Shown here one piece after another: positions 45,701-55,944 of a stretch of 64,000 nt of DNA (within the stretch, counting starts at the first letter, position 1; each line of letters begins with the position of its first letter). A program made the position numbers and the translations under genes. A model generated the notes under the pieces. It did not search any database. It saw only the letters and a list, made by a program, of their open reading frames with translations, and was not told where the DNA came from. The stretch spans positions 118,731,888 through 118,795,887 of the forward strand of contig NC_081181.1 in NCBI RefSeq assembly GCF_029867415.1, in the 5' to 3' direction. The DNA comes from Vicia villosa (Eukaryota > Streptophyta > Magnoliopsida > Fabales > Fabaceae).

Positions 45701-47415
45701 GAATAGTTGTTTATGAAAGATCTAAAAAATCAAAATTGTAGAATAATATATGAGAGTAGAGAAAAGCTTACATCGTATCTGCTTTTACTTCTTCTTCACT
45801 TGAAATCGAAACCACAACCCACAAATGGATCTCCATCTTCTTCTTCTTCGTTTGAAATTGAAAATGGGCTGCGAAGTTTAAAAAATCACCAACGTGTTTT
45901 TGACAAGAAAGTTGAAAATCTACAAATCAAGGATTGAAGGAAATACCAGCTTGAGAGAAAATATTAACTTAAAGAAAAGGAGAAAAAACGATGGTGAAGC
46001 TTTTAAAACCAGGGAAAAGTCAGCACATGAAAATGAAAACGAATATCAACAATGTAGAAACTGGGTTTGTCAAAATATAAACAACACCCATCACAGTAGA
46101 TGAAAATGAATAACATTCACCATATATTTGTTGAACTTAAATCGATTTGATAGATATGGCGTTCTTACGAAAGATGAAGTGGAAAGAGATTGGATCTGGA
46201 AGAAGGAAATGAAGCTCTTCTTTCCTGTAGAAAAACTGACGAGAGAGAGGAAGGATGTATGATAAAGAAGAGAGAAAAGTACATCAACAACAGGACCGAT
46301 ATTTGAAATGGGAGGAGGGAGAATTTCCCGGTTAATAACCTGTGACTAAGGTGAATGAAAACATGAAATGAGTGTATTGAAAAAACTAATGGATAATAGA
46401 AAAGTTAAGAAAGAGATTATAGGAAAATGAAAAGAGAGTGCCACTTGGAGGTTTGGGGTATTGTGATTGGTGGGAATTAAATTTTTATTTAGTAAATTAC
46501 AAGAAAGGGCTTTTGTTAGAGTAAATAATTTTTGTAATAAGGGTAATTAAGGGTGTTTGGTAGTATGTTATATTATTAGGTAGGTAGTTGATACATCTAT
46601 GGATAAATTCAATATTTTCTACTCTCATCTCCACTAATCATTTTATTTTGTCCATTCTCTCTACTTAATTTACTTCCATACTCAACTACTCATTTTTATT
46701 ATAGGATAGGCAAATATTTTATTCTTTTGATTATTGTTATTCTATATATTTATTTTATGTTATTTTTTTCTATCATTTTCTGATTACTTGATTTTAATTA
46801 TTATTTTATAAGAAGATAAACATAACTTCATTTATTTTAAATAAATATACATAATTTAAAAGTTTTTAGAACAAGTAAGCAAAACTCTCATCCTTTTAAA
46901 TTTTCTACTTTTACGATTGGCGCTTTCCCTTGTCAGAAGTTTACCTAAAAATCGCTAATTAACTGTATATCTAATAGAATTAACTCTTAGAGTAACAAGT
47001 TTGTCAGCTTGAGCACCGAGATGTCACTTTCGAGATTGGTTCGGTCCTGTCACTCATTTGCTAGAGTTGAGCTTCTTCTCAGATCATTGTTGTCTCTTGG
47101 AAGATTCTTAGATATATGATTCCTAAAAGGGTTAATCTGTTTAAGCGTCAGATGATTTTGAACCCAAGTGACCTCTCTTGTGTGTCGTGTCTGGGTTTTA
47201 AAGACTACTCATCTCATATTTTCTTCATTTGTGAAGTGGAGACTATGTTTGAATTTGTTTCTTAAGATAACCTTACTTCAACTTCCGAGGTATTTAGGTC
47301 TGTCAGGGTTTTATCTAGAGTTAGATCTGGTTTTTCTTTGGTCTAACATTTTATGGGCCCTTTAGAAATCTCAAAATGAATTTATCATTTTAGAATTGAC
47401 ATCATATTTGAAGGG
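42757..47415. other. 4.66-kb segment absent from duplicate copy 2
   Basis: Mostly AT-rich DNA. It contains a perfect 9-bp palindrome at 43036-43055 and a LINE relic from about 47080. Small ORFs at 44524-44742 (minus) and 45707-46103 (plus) have no recognisable motif. Because the LINE relic seems to run past the right edge, a deletion in copy 2 fits better than an insertion here. Confidence 0.6.
43036..43055. repeat. Perfect 9-bp inverted repeat (possible Helitron-type end)
   Basis: ACCCGTGCG-TC-CGCACGGGT. Such ACCCGTGC hairpins recur near one end of a plant repeat class I associate with Helitrons. A TC dinucleotide preceded by A occurs shortly upstream (TCTACAAACTAG, about 43018). The matching CTRR end was not identified. 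Confidence 0.35.
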
Positions 47416-47480
47416 ATTCGTGCACATAGTTACCTTTTGGTATTAGAAATGGTTTCATATTAAAACTTTCTCTGTTTCCC
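47080..47480 (+). pseudogene. L1-type LINE ORF2 C-terminal relic
   Basis: Translation gives SWKILRYMIPKRVNLFKRQ, then CVSCLGFKDYSSHIFFICE, the zf-RVT Cys-Cys-His-Cys pattern at the end of plant LINE ORF2. About 70 codons further, with stops, a segment like RAHSYL fits the last part of ORF2. Frame breaks show an old copy. Confidence 0.6.
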
Positions 47481-47614
47481 CCTCCTTCTCAATCTGACAG
47501 TCTAATACATCGTTGTGATTGAATCTATATTGGTTTGACGATTTTCCTTCCCAACTTGAAGGGTGGCTTTTGTCGGGAGTTTCTTTGTCGGTGAATTTCT
47601 TGTTTCGCTATAGT

Positions 47615-48291
47615 CATTGTTTTGAAAATCGAACAACATTGGTCGATCGAACTGGTCAAACCGAGAACCGAGGGGATCACTAGTCTTGTGTGATTGATGG
47701 GCCGGGTAAGCTATTGAACCAAAACCGGCCAAAATTGATAAAAAACGGTGAACCCGCGGTTTTGGAAAACCAGCGAATTAAATGCTTGCTTTATTTTTCT
47801 AAAATAAAAAGATGGCGTTTTGATAATTATTTATAAAAAATAAAATTAAAATATAAGAATAATTTATTCAAAATGTATTGGAAACAACTTTCTCTTCTTA
47901 AAACTAACTTTACTAGACAATGTAATTATTTTGTTATTTCGTTTATGTACCAATTATACTTTATCCAAAATGTATATGGATTTGTATTTTATACTATTTT
48001 GTTGTGTGTGATGACTATGTTTAGAATTTAAATTTACATAATAAACTTGTAAAATTATGATATTTTAAAATTTTGTACGTGTCGTGATCTTTTTAGAGAT
48101 AAAGTCACATGCTTCGATTGATTTAATAACCATATAGTTTTGTTATAGAGATCGGTTTGTTTAATCGAGTTATTCAATATAATCTAGTTTACTCATAGGG
48201 TTCGACCAATAACTCAGTGGTTCGACCAATAAACCAGTGATCCAGTACTCCCACCAGTTTGATTGAGGTCTAGTTCTGTTTTAAAACACTG
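47615..48291. mobile_element. hAT-type MITE, copy 1
   Basis: 677 bp with ends CATTGTTTTGAAAATCG and (reverse complement) CAGTGTTTTAAAACAG. It is flanked by GCTATAGT (47607-47614) and TCTATAGT (48292-48299), an 8-bp TSD with one mismatch. The same element occupies the same place in copy 2, so it predates the duplication. Confidence 0.75.
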
Positions 48292-48385
48292 TCTATAGTG
48301 TTTCATGGTTTGTGGATATTTGGTTGTGGTATTGTTTTGATGTTGGGCTTAGTTTTTTATGCTTTCTTGTTTAGAAACATTCCTG

Positions 48386-49926
48386 CCACCCCCGAAATTG
48401 AACCTGACACCCTCATATTTTTTCATTATAACAAAATTACCCTTCACATTATTTACCTTCAAAATTTTCACATTCCGTAAAAAAAATTCTGGAAGAAACA
48501 AAAAATCCGGTCATTCTTTTAAAAAATCATGTACAAAAAAATCTACGTAGTTGGCTTTTATGCCTTTTTATCGAATATTTAAAAATATGGTATGAGGTTT
48601 TATCAGATTCTTACTAAATATTCGGAAATTCCTTGAAGTTTTACTAGATTTTTAGCAAATACTCGAAAAATATTATGCAGTTTTATTGGATTTTATCGAA
48701 AAAATCAGAAATCGGTTGGAGTTTCATTGATTTTTTTCAAAAAATTCGGAATTTTTTGCATGTTTAACTGATTTTTTTAGAAAATCTTGAAATTTGAATA
48801 GTATTTATTGTTCCTATTACCGGAATTTTCAAAAAATCCAGAAAATGTTGTTTTGTACCAGATTTTTGGAAAGTCTGATATACCAGATTTTTTGCATAGA
48901 CAAAAAAATCCAGTAGTTCAGTATCCTTCAATTATGTGGTCCTAATTTTAATGGTTCTCATGTGAATTTTACTCAGCTTTTCACCACTGATGTGGTTGGT
49001 TTTACATAAATGTTTACTTTTTACATGTGCGATCCTAATTTATGATATCTCATACATTGATAATTTATTTTGTTTATGTTGTAAAGTTCAGATATTTCCC
49101 TCTTGGAATGTCATTTTGGAGTGGGCACAGTCCGTTGGTAAACAACGTGGTATTGTTGTTATTATTCATTTGGATACCGCAAATGGGATGAGAGGAACGC
49201 AAGTTAAATTGATTATGGGTTCTGAGAGAGGGGAAACTACAAGAAGAAGGTTACGGTCGGGTGTGGGTTTCACAATCAAATGCTAACTAAGGAGTTAAAT
49301 GGGAATGACGTATTTGGTCGTTTAAAAGATCCTGAAAAAAGTTTGTGAATGACATGATCAAATGCAATATGACTCACGGATACATAGTTTCTCCTTTTAA
49401 ATATAGAGATCCAGAAAATCTAACGAGCGTTACTCAGGCCTACAAGGCTAGGTCTACATACAATGCGACCAAGAGAGGTCCGTTGAATGAAATGCAACAC
49501 CTGTTAAGTCTTATTCATGAAGATAAATACATGTACTAGGAAAGAAACAAAGACTCTTCCAATGTTATAGTTAATATCTTTTGGATGCACCCTGATTCGC
49601 TAAAGTTGTTTAACATGTTTCATCTTGTGTTGATTTTTGATTGCACATACAAAACAAACAGCTACTTCTTATACCAAATTCTTCTATTTGAATTTATTTG
49701 TTTCGTAAGTTGTTGGGGGTGTTGATGATTTAATGTACGTACAAAACAAATAGGTACTGGTTACCACTACTTGAGATTGTAGGTATTACATCCACGAAGT
49801 TGATATTTTCGGTTAGTTTTGCATATCTAGAACATGGAAGGGAAGAAAATTTCACGTGGGCACTAGAAAAGCTAAAAGAGTTGTTCACTTATGAGAATTT
49901 TCTACCATATTTTTTGGTTATTGATC
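48386..49926 (+). pseudogene. MULE (Mutator-like, FAR1-type) relic, copy 1, truncated
   Basis: Left end near CCCCGAAATTGAACCTGACA, followed by a 500-bp tract of TTTTTCAAAAAATCCGGA-like degenerate repeats and then transposase pieces. After an intron ending TTCAG comes FPSWNVILEWAQSVGKQRG, and later YIVSPFKYRDPENLTSVTQA. About 85 bp present in copy 2 are deleted near 49245. The sequence stops at 49927 inside the catalytic region and is replaced by an Athila-like piece. Confidence 0.75.
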
Positions 49927-50269
49927 GGTAAAATAGCAAGTGTACTATTTTACCTCTGTAGTAATAAAGGGAAAATTCCCCGAATGTCGAATCTCAGGAC
50001 TGCTTGACGAATAAGAGTTTTATCAATATTTCAATTAAACAAAAGTTATAAGAGGTTTTGATTGGTTTTTAATAAAATTGCAATTAAAGTAAATAACTAA
50101 AATATTAGAACGATAAACAGAGATGAGTATATTACTAGGGGTCGGTGAATGATTCTTCCTGTAACAACTTGCTTCTCAATGCAACAACATAGTTTTCACA
50201 ATTGATTACCGGTTCTCAAGAGTATCTATTTCTAAGGCCTTAGTAAAGAGATCTTTGACCTCACAACCT
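49927..50269. other. Junction sequence between duplicate copies (Tat/Athila-like LTR piece)
   Basis: Starts with a perfect 10-bp hairpin GGTAAAATAG-CAAGTGTA-CTATTTTACC (49927-49954), followed by TAGTAATAAAGGGAAAATTC and CGAATGTCG-type sequence resembling the end of Tat/Athila LTRs. It separates the two copies. Confidence 0.45.
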
Positions 50270-50494
50270 AAGGTCACTAGCGAGTTTGATAGTAGATAAT
50301 GCATTTGTCGCCCTTATAAATTTAACATTTAGCTCATTCATAACTAATAAATTACTCTCGAGTCCAACAATCTCTGCTCAAGTGTGAGTGTCTCACATCT
50401 TATATTTGGATTGCCGTTACAAATTACAATCAACATAACATGCCATGATGTCTAATGAGTTTTGTTTTGATGCATTGTTCAAATTTTTATGCAG

Positions 50495-51237
50495 GGCTCC
50501 ACATTTGTTGCAGGATCTTTCTTAGAATACTCGGTTAATCGCACTAAAGTAATGCAAATGCTCATAGATGCTCTTGGTGAGTATCTCTAAAGTTAAACTC
50601 TATAAGCTTTTTCATCTGGTTTCATGTTCTATTTCTTAACTATATAACATATTGTTCAGTGTGTTAGTTTTCTTATTGTTTTAAGAGGATTTCTTTCTGC
50701 TTCTCTTCTTTCTAACTTCCTTCATTGTCCATCTAGATGTCTATCTTTTAGGAACTGTGATGCTGGTGTTTGGAATGGGTCTCTACGAGCTCTTTGTTAG
50801 TAAACTTGGCAGTACAAGCTCTCTACCAGATCAAACTCCTTCTTACAGATCAAATCTATTTGGCTTATTCCCTTTGAAGGTTTGTTTTGAGACAACCTTA
50901 TCAAAATCAGTTGGATTTAGAATGTTAAAAGAAACAAGAAAAAGTTGAATTGAATTGATCTGACTTAAAATGAGTTGAACAATAAACACAACAGCTCAAA
51001 TGATTATGTAGTCAAAACCAAATCACTTAATAACATTAAAACATGTTAAAATCAATTCTACGACGTTTGATAGTAATACAATCTCTTAATGTTTGTTCCT
51101 TTGTTTGTGTTTGTCAGGAAAGACCAAAATGGTTGGATATAAAAACAGTGAATGAACTAAAAACAAAGGTTGGTCATGTGATAGTGATGCTGCTTCTGAT
51201 TGGTTTGTTTGACAGAAGCAAGAAGGCTACTATATAA
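50495..51237 (+). pseudogene. UPF0114 gene fragment (exons 3-5), duplicate copy
   Basis: Exons 50495-50576, 50737-50879 and 51118-51237 keep all splice sites seen in the intact gene, but exons 1 and 2, the promoter and the transit peptide are missing. Exon 5 ends early because CAA became TAA at 51235-51237, removing the last membrane segment. Of eight exon differences from the parent, six are silent, one changes Asn to Lys, and one is the stop. It is unlikely to make a targeted protein. Confidence 0.85.
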
Positions 51238-51684
51238 ACTCCTGTGGATTTGCTTTGCTTCTGTGCTTCTGTCTTTCTTTCTTCTAGTTGTCTCTTTCTG
51301 CTGTCAAAGCTGAATGTTTAAATGTTATTGCATAATATACACATGAAGAAGTAGGTGACATATGATATTTACTCTTCTGTATATATATTAGGATGAAATA
51401 TGATGTATAACCAGTGTTTCAGTATCATATTTTGTAGTTCTTAAGCAAATTTGTCATTTTCATTTCTACTATATGCTATCTTTTCTTAGGTGTACATGGT
51501 TACCTTTTGGTATTGGAAATGGTTTCATATAAAAACTATCTCTATTTCTCTCTCCTTCTCAATCTGACAGTCTAATACATCATTGTGCTTGAATCTATAT
51601 TGGTTTGACGATTTTCCTTCCCAATTTGAAGGGTGGCTTTTGTCGGGAGTTTCTTTGTCGGTAAATTTCTTGTTTCGCTATAGT

Positions 51685-52360
51685 CATTATTTTGAAAATT
51701 GAACCAAATTGGTCGATCGAACTGGTCAAACCGATAACCAAGGGGATCACTAGTCTTGTGTGATTCGGGTAAGCTATTGAACCAAAACCGACCAAAATCG
51801 ATAAAAACGGTGAACCTGCGGTTTTGGAAAACCAGCTGATTAAGTACTTGCTTTATTTTTCTAAAATAAAAAGATGTCGTTTTGATAATTATTTATAAAA
51901 AATAAAATTAAAATATAAGAATACTTTACTCAAAATTTATTGGAAACAACTTTCTCTTCTTAAAACTAAATTTACTAGACAGTGTAATTATTATGTTATT
52001 TCGTTTATGTTCCAATTATACTTTATCCAAAAATTTTATGGATTTGTATTTTATACTATTTTATTGGTGTGATGATTATGTTTAGAATTTAAATTTAAAG
52101 AATGAACTTGTAAAATTATGATATTTTGACATTTTAAAATTTTGTACGTGTTGTGATCTTTTTAGAGATAAAGTCATCTGCTTCAATTGATTTAATTACT
52201 ATATAGTTTTGTTATAGAGATCGGTTTGTTCAATCGAGTTATTCAATATAATCTAGTTTACTCGTAGGGTTCGACCAATAACTCAGTGATTCGACCAATA
52301 AACTAGTGATTCAGTACTCAAACCAGTTTGATTGAGGTCTAATTCAGTTTTAAAATAGTG
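51685..52360. mobile_element. hAT-type MITE, copy 2
   Basis: Counterpart of 47615-48291, with flanking GCTATAGT (51677-51684) and TCTATAGT (52361-52368). Carried along by the duplication. Confidence 0.75.
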
Positions 52361-52455
52361 TCTATAGTGTTTCATGGTTTGTGGATCTTTGGTTATGGTA
52401 TTGTTTTGATGTTGGGCCTAGTTTTTTATGCTTTCATTTTTAGAAATCTTCCTGC

Positions 52456-54745
52456 CATCCCCGAAATTGAACCTGACACCCCCATATTTTTTCATTATGA
52501 CAAAATTACCCTTCACATTATTTACCTTCAAAATTTTCACATTCTGTAAAAAAAAAATCTCTGTAAAAATCTGGAAGAAAGAAAAAATCTGGTCGTTCTT
52601 TTAAAAAATCATGTACAAGAAAATCTACGGAGTTGGCTTTTATGCCTTTTTATCGGACATTTAAAAATATGGTATGAGGTTTTATCAGATTCTTACTAAA
52701 TATTAGGAAATCCCTTGAAGTTTTACTAGATTTTTTGCAAATACTCGAAAAAATCATGCAGTTTTATCGAATTTTATCGGGAAAAAAACATAAATTTATT
52801 GAAGTTTCATCGTTTTTTTTAAATTCGGAAATTTTTGCATATTTAACCGATTTTTTTAGAAAATATTGAAATTTGAATAGTATTTAACGTTGCTATTACC
52901 GAAATTTTCAAAAAAAATCCAGAAAATGTTGTTTTGTACCCGATTTTTTGATGGTTCTCATGTGAATATTACTCAGCTTTTCACCACTGACATGGTTAGT
53001 TTTACATAAATGTTTACTTTTTACATACATATGTGATCTTAATTTATGATATCTCATACATTGATAATTTATTTTGTTTATGTTGTAAGGTTCAGATATT
53101 GCCCTCTTGGAATGTCATTTTGCAATGGGCACAGTCTGTTGGTAAACAACGTGGTATTGTTGTTATTATTCATTTGGATACCGCAAATGGGATGAGAGGA
53201 ACACAAGTTAAATTGATTATGGGTTCTGAGAGAGGGGGAAATTACAAGAAGAAGGGTGTGGTTGCAGGGAATTATACTATGAAAGTGAAATATTTATTTA
53301 TGTTGAGATCTGTTCCAAGTGGAAGCAGATGCAAGATTACGGTCGGGTGTGGGTTTTACAATCAAATGCTAGCTAAGGAGTTAAATGGGAATGACGTATT
53401 TTGTTGTTTAAAAGATCCTGAAATAGTTTTTGAATGACATGATCAAATGCAATATGACTCACGGATACATAGTTTCTCCTTTGAAATATAGAGATCCAGA
53501 AAATCTAACGAGAGTTACTCAAGCCTACAAGGCTAGGTCTACATACAATGCGACCAAGAGAGGTCCATTGAATGAAATGTAACATCTGTTAAGTCTTATT
53601 CATGAAGATAAATACATGTAATGGGCAAGAAACAAGGACTCTTCCAATGTTATTATTGATATCTTTTGGACGCACCCTGATTCGGTGAAGTTGTTGAACA
53701 TGTTTCATCTTGTGTTGATTTTTGATTGCACATACAAAACAAACAAATACTTCTTATACCAAATTCTTCTATTTGAATTTATTTGTTTCGTAAGTTATTG
53801 GGGGGTGTTGATGATTTAATGTACGTACAAAACAAATAGATATTGGTTACCACTACTTGAGATTGTTGGTGTTGCATCCACGAAGTTGATATTTTCGGTT
53901 AGTTTTGCATATCTGGAACATGAAAGGGAAGAAAAATTCACGTGGGCACTAGAAAAGCTAAAAGAGTTGTTCACTTATGAGAAATTTCTACCAAATGTTT
54001 TGGTTATTGACCGTGAACTGGCGTTGATGAATGCTATAGAAGTTGTGTTTCCAAACTCAACTCATCTATTGTGTCAATTCCATAATTCAAAAAATGTTAG
54101 TATGAAATGTAATGAGTATGTCGAATCACATAGGCATGACCATGTTATGGATATGTGAAACAATATCAAGTATTTGAATACGGGGACTATTTTTTGGTAC
54201 ACCTAAAGCATCTTGGAGTTGTATGTACATATATTCCCAAACTTGTTTAGTATGTGCACGAAACTTGGTTGACTCCCTATAAAGAAATAGTTGTTACTGC
54301 TTGAATTAATAGAGTCACTCATATAAGGAGCACAACAACTATTCCCAAACTTTTCAAATTTTTGGAAATTTCAATGCATACCGGATTTTTAAAAAAAAAG
54401 GTAGGTCTTATCCAGTTTTTTTGAAAATCTGGTAGGTTTGATATGTTTCCGGAATTTTTCAAATATCCGATAAATTCTTTTCGGACATTTCCAAACATCT
54501 GATATTTCTTCATAATTTTTTCTAAAAAAAATAAATTTTTACCGGCATTTTTGTAAAAGTCCAATATTTTTGCATCGTATTTCAAAAAATCCAATAAATT
54601 TGCAAAAAAAAATCCGATAATTCTACATCCAAATGGAAAAAATTACGAAATATCCGCGTTATCTTTATGAAAAAATTTGATATATACTAGCAAAGGCAAA
54701 AACGTAATCACGTCCCCCTTTTAAGGTTGTCAGATTCAATTTGAG
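52456..54745 (+). pseudogene. MULE (Mutator-like, FAR1-type) transposase relic, copy 2
   Basis: Left terminal repeat ATCCCCGAAATTGAACCTGAC pairs loosely with the right end (complement of CAGATTCAATTTGAG at 54731-54745). A FAR1-type DNA-binding N-terminus lies at 53096-53430 (FPSWNVILQWAQSVGKQRG, KITVGCGFYNQMLAKEL), then the MULE domain: FDCTYKTN (about 53724), WLPLLEIVGV (53850), VIDRELALMNAI (54003) and HLLCQFH (54063). The third acidic residue region is lost. A 95-bp insertion repeats the CTYKTN coding phrase (53727 and 53825), and stops interrupt the frame. Degenerate inverted repeats fill 52500-52960 and 54330-54700. It is a dead transposase; the third of the gene after 54170 is noncoding. 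Confidence 0.75.
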
Positions 54746-55395
54746 GGGATGTGTTGATGTGCATAAGGTATATCCTTATGCGCGGTGCGTAAATACTCAA
54801 ATATTATTTATATTACTCAAAGTATTATATTTATTACTCAAAATAATATACAGATTACTCAAAATAGTATAAATATTACTCAGAACAATGAATATATTAC
54901 TCAAAATAGTTAAAATTCGATATTACTCAGAATGGTGTAAATATTACTCAGAATAGTGTACTCATTACTCACAATTAATAATTACTCATAATTAATAGAT
55001 GTGTACAAGTAATGCATAAATTATTCATTGATTATGATATTATTACTCGTTTCTAACTAAAATGTTACTCGGAACAATTTAAATATTACTCGTACGAGTA
55101 ATATTATTAAAATTATTCATTTTAGTAACTAAAATGTTACTAAAATGAATATATTACTCAAAATAGTTAAAATTCGATATTACTGTAAATATTACTCAGA
55201 ATAGTGTACTCATTACTCACAATTAATAATTACTCATAATTAATAGATGTGTATAAATAATGCATAAATTATTCATTGATTATGATATTATTACTCGTTT
55301 CTAACTAAAATGTTACTCGGAACAATTTAAATATTACTCATACGAGACTTATGCACCGTACATAAGGATATACCTTATGCAAATCAACCTGGCCC
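54746..55395. mobile_element. Mutator-type MITE with perfect 9-bp TSD
   Basis: 650 bp flanked by CAATTTGAG at 54737-54745 and 55396-55404. Long terminal inverted repeats share GTTGAT-TGCATAAGG, then TATATCCTTATG. The interior consists of ATTACTC repeats with a direct duplication of about 210 bp. No ORF. It landed in the right end of MULE copy 2. Confidence 0.85.
54886..55345. repeat. ~210-bp internal direct duplication in the MITE
   Basis: 54886-55097 recurs at 55138-55345 with small deletions and changes, from ATATATTACTCAAAATAG to GTTACTCGGAACAATTTAAA. Confidence 0.75.
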
Positions 55396-55404
55396 CAATT
55401 TGAG

Positions 55405-55944
55405 AGTGACAAGAAAATATCTCTTTCTTTTCTGCCATTAAAATAAGCTATTAACAACCCATAAAATTATATAATTATTTAATATATTATTCCTAACATC
55501 AAATGAGTTATAACAATTTCATATTTTACCTTTTTCATTTTGTATAAGATACAAAAAATCTCTTATTCTCGTAAGAAATAATAATTTATTTATTTAACAT
55601 ATTCTAATCAATTATTGAATAAAATTTTAATTTTAATTTATTTTATGTTTTAATCATTTGATTTTATTTATTATTTTAACAAGGGTGATTTTATAATTTT
55701 ATTTATTTTTAATCAAATATATATATTTGTATTAAATGGTAGTAAACTTACCTACATCTCAATTTTTAAAAAATATAAAATAAAACCGAGTTATACTAAA
55801 ATAAATATGAATTTTTTCCCATATTTTATTTAAAAAGATTTGAGATATTTGAATATAAATTTTTTTGACAAAGAACTTCTACGTTTATAATTTGATCATA
55901 AATAAGATTAAATTTTAAAAAAGTTATACATCAAATTTTGATGT
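55405..55944. other. AT-rich unassigned stretch
   Basis: About 540 bp of AT-rich DNA continuing from the MULE flank; no gene or repeat boundary recognised. Confidence 0.4.

Larger units (their letters stand above)
41521..49927 (+). repeat. Segmental duplication, copy 1
   Basis: Spans intron 2 (part) to exon 5 of the UPF0114 gene, its downstream DNA, a hAT MITE and a MULE. It matches 50270-54013 except that 42757-47415 has no counterpart there. Exon sequences differ at 8 of 345 aligned positions. Confidence 0.9.
50270..54013 (+). repeat. Segmental duplication, copy 2
   Basis: Direct repeat of 41521-49927 in the same orientation and order, lacking the 4.66-kb segment. It contains the UPF0114 fragment, hAT MITE (51685-52360) and the MULE. 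It continues past the point where copy 1 ends, up to the MULE's right side. Confidence 0.9.

Noticed and set aside
45707..46103. Protein-coding gene with a Ser-rich segment
   Set aside because: Two short frames without homology I can recognise, ending in AT-rich DNA; no support for exons.
42757..47415. A single transposon insertion explaining the extra 4.66 kb of copy 1
   Set aside because: No matching terminal repeats or TSD at the edges, and a LINE relic appears to run through the right edge.
50495..51237. A second working UPF0114 gene
   Set aside because: It lacks exons 1-2, promoter and transit peptide and has an early stop in the last exon.
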